Assembly (NCBI GenBank): GCA_002308875.1
Contig: DBWK01000122.1
Coordinates: forward strand, 15,132-26,778
From: Treponema sp. UBA1240
Lineage (GTDB): Bacteria; Spirochaetota; Spirochaetia; Treponematales; Treponemataceae
Length of the DNA stretch: 11,647 nt
Direction of reading: 5' to 3'
The stretch's first letter is position 1; every line of letters begins with the position of its first letter. Made by a program: the position numbers and the translations under genes. This document shows positions 7,348 through 11,647 of the stretch, piece by piece. Below the pieces are notes generated by a model. That model was not told the DNA's origin. It worked only from the letters and a program-made list of their open reading frames with translations, and ran no database searches.

Positions 7348-7358
7348 TTTTCAAAAAA

Positions 7359-10286
7359 ATGAGCAACTTACCTAATGCCGAAAAACAGAGAATTCTTCTC
7401 GTAGACAAGAATGCGGACGATATAGATCAGATTTCCGACATTGTTTCAGGACATTTTGAGCTTGTCCTTTGTAATGATGAAAACGAAGCCTCAGAAATCA
7501 TTAAAGACAGTTCTCAAAAAATTTCATCAGCCATTATTTATATAAAACAAGCTCTGCCAATCCTTCAAAAAATACGGCAAATCCCGTTGATGGAGAATTT
7601 TCCGGTTTTAATCATAACGGATATTCCCAATTCTAATCTTGAAGACGCTCTGCTTGAACTTGACGCTATCGACTTTTTGAAAAAACCATTTAACGAGCGC
7701 AGGGTTCTTACCCGCATAAAAACTGCCGTAAAACTGTTCGAAGCAAATAGAATAATACAGGAACTGGAACATGACGAACTAACGGGACTTCTTACCAGAC
7801 AAGCTTTTTTGCGAAAAACAGAAGAGGTTCGGGATCAGAATCCCGATAAAACTTTCTGTATTGTTGCTTTTGACATTGATAATTTTAAATCGTCAAACAC
7901 ACTGTACGGCGAAGAAAAATGCGATGAATTCCTTATGTACACGGCAAAACAAATGCGTGCTGCACGACCGCATGACATTTCAGGACGTTTTGGCGGTGAC
8001 CAGTTTGTTCTTTTTTTTGATTATGTTAATTTAGTAAATGTTGACCTGATAAACCGAATTAAGGAATCAATAATAAAAACAGCTCCTATTCCGCATCAAG
8101 TAGTAAAAATAGGAATTTACGCACCTATAGATTCAAAAATCCCTCTTGTCATTTGTTGTGACCGGGCTTTTATGGCAATCCGCAAAATTAAGGGGATTTA
8201 CGGCAAAGACATTGCATTCTATGAAAACAGCATACAAAAGCAGTTACTGAATGAAAAGCGGATTATTGAAACAATGGAACAAGCATTGGAAAACGAGCAG
8301 TTCCAGATTTTTTACCAGCCTAAGCACGAAACAATAACAGGAAAAATCGCCGGTGCAGAAGCCCTTGTCCGCTGGAATCATCCCGAATACGGCTTTATGT
8401 CGCCCGGACAGTTTATTCCGCTTTTTGAAAAAAACGGATTCATTACAAAACTTGACAACTTTGTTCTTGAAAAAGTCTGTAAGGATATAAAACACTGGAA
8501 GGAGAACAATATTCCGCTTGTTCCGGTTTCCGTAAACCTTTCCAGATGCGACTTTATGGAAAACGGCTGTATTGAAAAGCAGGTTGAAATGATTGACCGC
8601 TATCAAATAGATCACAATCTGCTGCATATGGAAGTAACGGAATCCCTTTATTCGCAGAACATTGACATTATAATTTCACAGGTAAAACGAGTTCAGGAAC
8701 TGGGTTTTTTAATCGAAATGGACGACTTTGGTGCAGGATATTCAACCCTCGGTCTTTTGGCCACATTCCCGCTTGACGTGCTGAAACTTGACATAAGCTT
8801 TGTACGAAACATCAAAGAAAACGAAATTGTAATAGAAAATATCATCAAAATGGCACATCGAATGGGCTTGATGACAATTGCCGAGGGAACGGAATCGGCA
8901 GAACAGTTTATGACTCTTAAAGCTCTCGGCTGTGACTTTATTCAGGGTTATTATTTTTCACAGCCACTTTCATTAAGCAATTATGAATCATACATAAAAT
9001 CAACATGCGTTTTGGATACAAAGTACGTTAAACTTGAAAGATTCCCAAACACCAATAAAGTTTGGAATAACGAAAAAATGCTTCTGGCGGCAAATGAAAT
9101 AGCTGAAGGTATTCCGGGCGGTTTTTTTTCTTACCATGCTGACGACAATTATGAAATAATATCGTTTAACAGTGAGCTTATGCATATGTTCGACTGCAAA
9201 ACAGCGGAAGAATTCCGTGAATACACCCACAACTCATTCAAAGGTATAATTCTGGAAGAAGACTTTGACTACGTTCAGAGCAGTATAAAAAGCCAGGTAA
9301 CAGATGAAAACACAATTGATTTTGTAGAATACCGGATTAGAACAAAAGACGGAATAATGAAAAACGTCCGTGATTACAGCAGATTTGTAAAAACTGAAAA
9401 ATACGGCGACATTTTTTATGTATTTCTGAACGATATAACCGAAGAAGAACGAAAAAAAATCCGGGATGAAGAAGAACAGCTTAAAAAGCTGGAACTTCGG
9501 CGTGCCGCGGAATTTGCAAAGAGAACAAATAAAGCAAAAAATATTTTTATGTATAACATCGCCAAAGATATTCTTGAACCGATGAAATTCATAATTGAGT
9601 GCACAAACAACATACGAAACAATACTTCAAACATCAATCTGATAGAAGAAAACCTTGAAAAGGCAAAGAAATCGGAAGAACACCTCCTCAGCTTTGTAAA
9701 CAATATTCTGGAGCTTTCAAAACTTGAAAACAACGAAATCACTCTTACAGAGAATCCTTCCGATATTACAGACTCTGTCAACAAGATTTATGCGCTGATA
9801 GAAGAAGCAGCAAAAAAGAAAAACATTAAGGTAGAATACTGGTCGGAAATTACAAACCCATATATTTATCAAGATGTAATTCACACAACGGATGTTGTTC
9901 TTAACATTCTCCAAAACGCACTGAAATATACGCCTGAAGGCGGTAAAATAAGATTCGGCATAAAGCAGTCGCCGGGTAAAGATGAAAAAGAGTGTATCAT
10001 CGATTTTATTTGCGAAGACACTGGTATAGGCATTTCAAAAGAATTTTTGCCTCACATATATGAAAACTTTTCCCGCGAAGAAAATGAAGTTAACGCCGAA
10101 ATTCCGAGTTCCGGATTGGGATTGAATCTGGTAAAGGCTCTTATTTCGCTTATGAACGGAACAATTGAGATTAAAAGTGAAAAAGGCAAGGGCACAACTG
10201 TGAGAACTTCACAGCCGCATCGCTATGCAAACAAAAACGACATAAAAAACGATACAACACTTGCGACAAATCTCAAAGCAAAATGA
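7359..10286 (+). CDS. Composite signalling protein: pseudo-receiver, GGDEF, EAL (c-di-GMP phosphodiesterase), PAS, HisKA-like, HATPase
   Basis: This is a 975-residue cytoplasmic protein without membrane segments. Domains in order are receiver (about 10-128), GGDEF (138-290), EAL (302-545), PAS (586-692), HisKA-like helices (718-790) and HATPase (835-950). The EAL domain keeps the residues expected for c-di-GMP hydrolysis: E334 of EAL, N393, E425, D455-D456, K476, E509 and Q529. The GGDEF motif is GGDQF (212-216), while D172, N180 and D189 and an I-site RPHD (203-206) five residues upstream are retained, so it may act as a nucleotide-sensing domain. In the receiver T87 and K109 remain, but the acidic pair is D16-K17 and the phospho-Asp position is K63. 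In the HisKA-like region the phospho-His position is K736. The ATP-lid motifs (N853, D887, GIG 889-891, GLGL 919-922) look intact. Likely role: sensory phosphodiesterase lowering c-di-GMP, with phosphotransfer lost. ATG 7359 is preferred over TTG 7341. The gene ends 2 bases from a convergent gene. Confidence 0.93.
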   Translation: MSNLPNAEKQRILLVDKNADDIDQISDIVSGHFELVLCNDENEASEIIKDSSQKISSAIIYIKQALPILQKIRQIPLMENFPVLIITDIPNSNLEDALLELDAIDFLKKPFNERRVLTRIKTAVKLFEANRIIQELEHDELTGLLTRQAFLRKTEEVRDQNPDKTFCIVAFDIDNFKSSNTLYGEEKCDEFLMYTAKQMRAARPHDISGRFGGDQFVLFFDYVNLVNVDLINRIKESIIKTAPIPHQVVKIGIYAPIDSKIPLVICCDRAFMAIRKIKGIYGKDIAFYENSIQKQLLNEKRIIETMEQALENEQFQIFYQPKHETITGKIAGAEALVRWNHPEYGFMSPGQFIPLFEKNGFITKLDNFVLEKVCKDIKHWKENNIPLVPVSVNLSRCDFMENGCIEKQVEMIDRYQIDHNLLHMEVTESLYSQNIDIIISQVKRVQELGFLIEMDDFGAGYSTLGLLATFPLDVLKLDISFVRNIKENEIVIENIIKMAHRMGLMTIAEGTESAEQFMTLKALGCDFIQGYYFSQPLSLSNYESYIKSTCVLDTKYVKLERFPNTNKVWNNEKMLLAANEIAEGIPGGFFSYHADDNYEIISFNSELMHMFDCKTAEEFREYTHNSFKGIILEEDFDYVQSSIKSQVTDENTIDFVEYRIRTKDGIMKNVRDYSRFVKTEKYGDIFYVFLNDITEEERKKIRDEEEQLKKLELRRAAEFAKRTNKAKNIFMYNIAKDILEPMKFIIECTNNIRNNTSNINLIEENLEKAKKSEEHLLSFVNNILELSKLENNEITLTENPSDITDSVNKIYALIEEAAKKKNIKVEYWSEITNPYIYQDVIHTTDVVLNILQNALKYTPEGGKIRFGIKQSPGKDEKECIIDFICEDTGIGISKEFLPHIYENFSREENEVNAEIPSSGLGLNLVKALISLMNGTIEIKSEKGKGTTVRTSQPHRYANKNDIKNDTTLATNLKAK

Positions 10287-10288
10287 TT

Positions 10289-10747
10289 TTAAATATCATG
10301 GATTAAAAGAACAAACTGCTCAAAAACCACCGGCATATCAGGCTTAAACTCGTATCCCATAAAATCGCTTTCGTCCATAAAATACTCGTTGCGTGATTCA
10401 ACCCAGTCCTGCATTGTGCCGACATCTCCCTCTTTTTGTGCCATTTCCCATGTTACGGCATTATACGGAAGAATATCAACTTTAACAGTTTGTATTATAC
10501 CTTTGGGGTTGCCGTCAATATCCGTCAAGACATAACAAAGCCCCGCTACAGGCAGTTTTTCACAATCCAGTTTAAAAGCCTCAAGAGCGGAACATGATGC
10601 TGTCTTTTTGCCGGTTAAAACCAATGCAAGCAGTTCACAACACGTTTCCGCGTCATCACCGAAACAACATTCCCCGCCATATGGCAAATCCTTTTTTTGC
10701 GGATTTTTTGAAATGTAGTTGTTCCAATAGGATTCAGCGGCAGTCAC
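10289..10747 (-). CDS. ASCH domain protein
   Basis: This 152-residue soluble protein belongs to the longer ASCH class. The core GKKTASCS (46-53) is the signature loop, followed by strands around YVLTDIDGNPKGIIQTVKV (72-90) and the closing VVFEQFVLL (140-148). ASCH is a PUA-like beta-barrel that binds RNA or modified nucleosides. Characterised relatives include the E. coli YqfB N4-acetylcytidine amidohydrolase and a ribonuclease-active Zymomonas protein, but which activity applies here cannot be told. The start is GTG 10747, supported by AGGA 7 bases upstream. The upstream DUF456 stop codon (TAG) runs into that binding site, so the two are probably translationally coupled. Confidence 0.86.
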   Translation of the reverse strand: MTAAESYWNNYISKNPQKKDLPYGGECCFGDDAETCCELLALVLTGKKTASCSALEAFKLDCEKLPVAGLCYVLTDIDGNPKGIIQTVKVDILPYNAVTWEMAQKEGDVGTMQDWVESRNEYFMDESDFMGYEFKPDMPVVFEQFVLLIHDI

Positions 10748-10756
10748 AGTGTTTTC

Positions 10757-11236
10757 CTAAAACGATTTTACAAAAATAAAAATGAACATACCGACTGCAA
10801 CCATCTTTAGTCCAGTACCGCATAAAAAGCCCAGGAACGAACCGAATGCAGCCTTAAAAGCTCTGCCGGTATCGGCAAAATCGTGTATCAGCTCACCGGC
10901 TAACGCGCCGACAAACGGACCGGCAATTATGCCGGCAGGTCCCAGAAAAAAGCCGGCAATAAGCCCAAGAGTTGCACCGATTGTACCGGCTTTGCTGCCG
11001 CCGGATTTTTTGGTCATAAGAACAGGAAAAATATTGTCAATAACAGACACCGCAACAGCGGCGATACCACAGATAACCAGCGTTTTTACGGAAATTGTAT
11101 TTGCCGGCGAAAAATACGCAAGCAAAAGCCCGCCCCAGGCTAACGGCGCACCCGGCAGAACAGGAACAAAAGTTCCCAAAAAGCCTACAAGCAAAAGGAT
11201 TCCCGCACCTGCCGAAAGTAAAATGCTCTGTACCAT
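10757..11236 (-). CDS. DUF456 family membrane protein
   Basis: This 159-residue, very hydrophobic protein has segments at about 4-26, 31-43, 50-72, 83-117 and 130-157, giving four to six membrane passes depending on topology. Features typical of DUF456 include LGTFVPVLPGAPLAWGG near the N-terminus, a Gly-rich GATLGLIAGFFLGPAGIIAGP segment (87-107), and GALAGEL followed by the amphipathic DTGRAFKAAFGSFLGF. Glycine-zipper-like spacing suggests tight helix packing. The family has no known biochemical function. GGA lies 8 bases before the ATG. The gene starts 12 bases after the livF stop and ends 9 bases before the ASCH gene, so it is part of the same transcript. Confidence 0.86.
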   Translation of the reverse strand: MVQSILLSAGAGILLLVGFLGTFVPVLPGAPLAWGGLLLAYFSPANTISVKTLVICGIAAVAVSVIDNIFPVLMTKKSGGSKAGTIGATLGLIAGFFLGPAGIIAGPFVGALAGELIHDFADTGRAFKAAFGSFLGFLCGTGLKMVAVGMFIFIFVKSF

Positions 11237-11248
11237 ATAAGTTTTCCG

Positions 11249-11647
11249 TTATTTTTTTGACTTACCCAAATACGCTTCTTTTACGGTTTCATTTTCCAAA
11301 AGTTCTTTTCCGCTTCCTGTAAGAACAATGTTTCCCGTTTCAATTACGTATGCAATATCAGCGGTTTTAAGCGCCATGTTCGCATTCTGTTCGATAAGCA
11401 GAATCGTAACGCCTTTTTTGTTTATTTCCTTTATAATGCTGAATATCTGCTGTACAACCAGAGGCGCAAGACCCAAAGACGGTTCATCCATCATCATTAG
11501 ACGAGGGCGGCTCATAAGTGCACGGCCTACAGCGAGCATCTGCTGTTCACCGCCGGAAAGTGTTCCCGCATACTGCCAAAAACGTTCCTTCAGTCTTGGG
11601 AACAATTCGTAAACCCAGTCCAAATCTTTTTCGATTTCTTTTTTATC
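11249..11647 (-). CDS. livF: Branched-chain amino acid ABC transporter ATP-binding protein LivF, C-terminal part (runs off right edge)
   Basis: The last 132 residues of an ABC ATPase that powers high-affinity import of leucine, isoleucine and valine with LivG, LivH/LivM and a binding protein. The ABC signature LSGGEQQ lies at 11560-11540 and Walker B LMMMDEPSLGL follows at 11500-11468. The context VYELFPRLKER before the signature and the C-terminal ETVKEAYLG are distinctive of LivF rather than LivG. As in other LivF proteins, the switch position reads IEQN instead of the usual histidine. The reading frame is open to the window edge; an internal TTG at 11623 is not a real start. Walker A lies outside the window. 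The other transporter genes are expected further right. Confidence 0.95.
   Translation of the reverse strand, partial: DKKEIEKDLDWVYELFPRLKERFWQYAGTLSGGEQQMLAVGRALMSRPRLMMMDEPSLGLAPLVVQQIFSIIKEINKKGVTILLIEQNANMALKTADIAYVIETGNIVLTGSGKELLENETVKEAYLGKSKK

Larger units (their letters stand above)
7291..7354 (-). promoter_or_regulatory. Candidate promoters for the 615-residue membrane protein operon
   Basis: Two minus-strand candidates exist. The first is TTGAAA (7354-7349), a 17-base spacer, then TATATC (7331-7326). The second is TTAAAG (7319-7314), a 17-base spacer, then TATAAA (7296-7291). The first would overlap the -10 box of the divergent plus-strand promoter. Both are imperfect matches in very A+T-rich DNA, so neither is certain. 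Confidence 0.35.

Noticed and set aside
9416..9784. 122-codon minus-strand open frame opposite the kinase-like region
   Set aside because: It is Ser/Phe/Arg-rich antisense of Glu/Lys-rich coding sequence with no ribosome binding site or homology recognised.
10283..10299. ATGAT/ATCAT inverted repeat between the convergent genes
   Set aside because: Only 5 bp, no G+C-rich stem and no T-run, so it is not supportable as a bidirectional terminator.
10782..11240. Long plus-strand open frame opposite the DUF456 gene
   Set aside because: It is Pro/Ala/Lys-rich with no family resemblance and lies wholly antisense to a recognisable membrane protein gene, so it is a shadow frame.
1..11647. Search for tRNA genes, insertion sequences, CRISPR repeats, toxin-antitoxin or defence genes
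   Set aside because: None seen. Gaps between genes are short and every large frame belongs to a housekeeping, transport or signalling family, or to the unrecognised membrane protein.

Overview
The window looks like an ordinary chromosomal segment of a spirochaete, most likely a Treponema-type organism. This is inferred from the A+T-rich DNA, short intergenic gaps and gene mix: a CBS/DRTGG-type family II pyrophosphatase, a REC-GGDEF-EAL-PAS-kinase composite protein, a DUF362 ferredoxin, and a LivF-type ABC ATPase next to DUF456. No rRNA, tRNA, insertion sequence, phage gene or CRISPR array was seen. No intergenic gap exceeds 300 bases.

Left block (1-4836, all minus strand). In transcription order it holds an aldo/keto reductase with two C-terminal 4Fe-4S motifs, a 554-residue CBS/DRTGG pyrophosphatase 13 bases behind it, a DUF362 protein with two ferredoxin clusters and its own good promoter, and the N-terminal 250 codons of tryptophanyl-tRNA synthetase running off the left edge.

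Middle block (4959-7235, minus). A two-gene unit encodes a 615-residue membrane protein with a Cache-like outer domain and a long acidic cytoplasmic tail, followed by a small DUF1622 membrane protein. A 122-base gap leads to the divergent plus-strand gene at 7359-10286. That gene encodes a 975-residue soluble protein with receiver, GGDEF, EAL, PAS, HisKA-like and HATPase domains. Its EAL domain keeps the phosphodiesterase residues. The receiver has lost its phospho-Asp and the HisKA-like helix has lost its phospho-His, with Lys at both aligned positions. It therefore reads as a c-di-GMP phosphodiesterase with degenerate phosphorelay modules. The divergent promoters appear to overlap.

Right block (10289-11647, minus). 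The end of a branched-chain amino acid transporter ATPase gene (livF, running off the right edge) is followed at 12 and 9 bases by DUF456 and ASCH-domain genes, which converge on the c-di-GMP gene with only 2 bases between stop codons.

I see no clearly new multi-gene defence or mobile system. The strongest candidates for something undescribed are the Lys-substituted composite c-di-GMP protein and the divergently encoded Cache-like membrane protein, which has no recognisable output domain.
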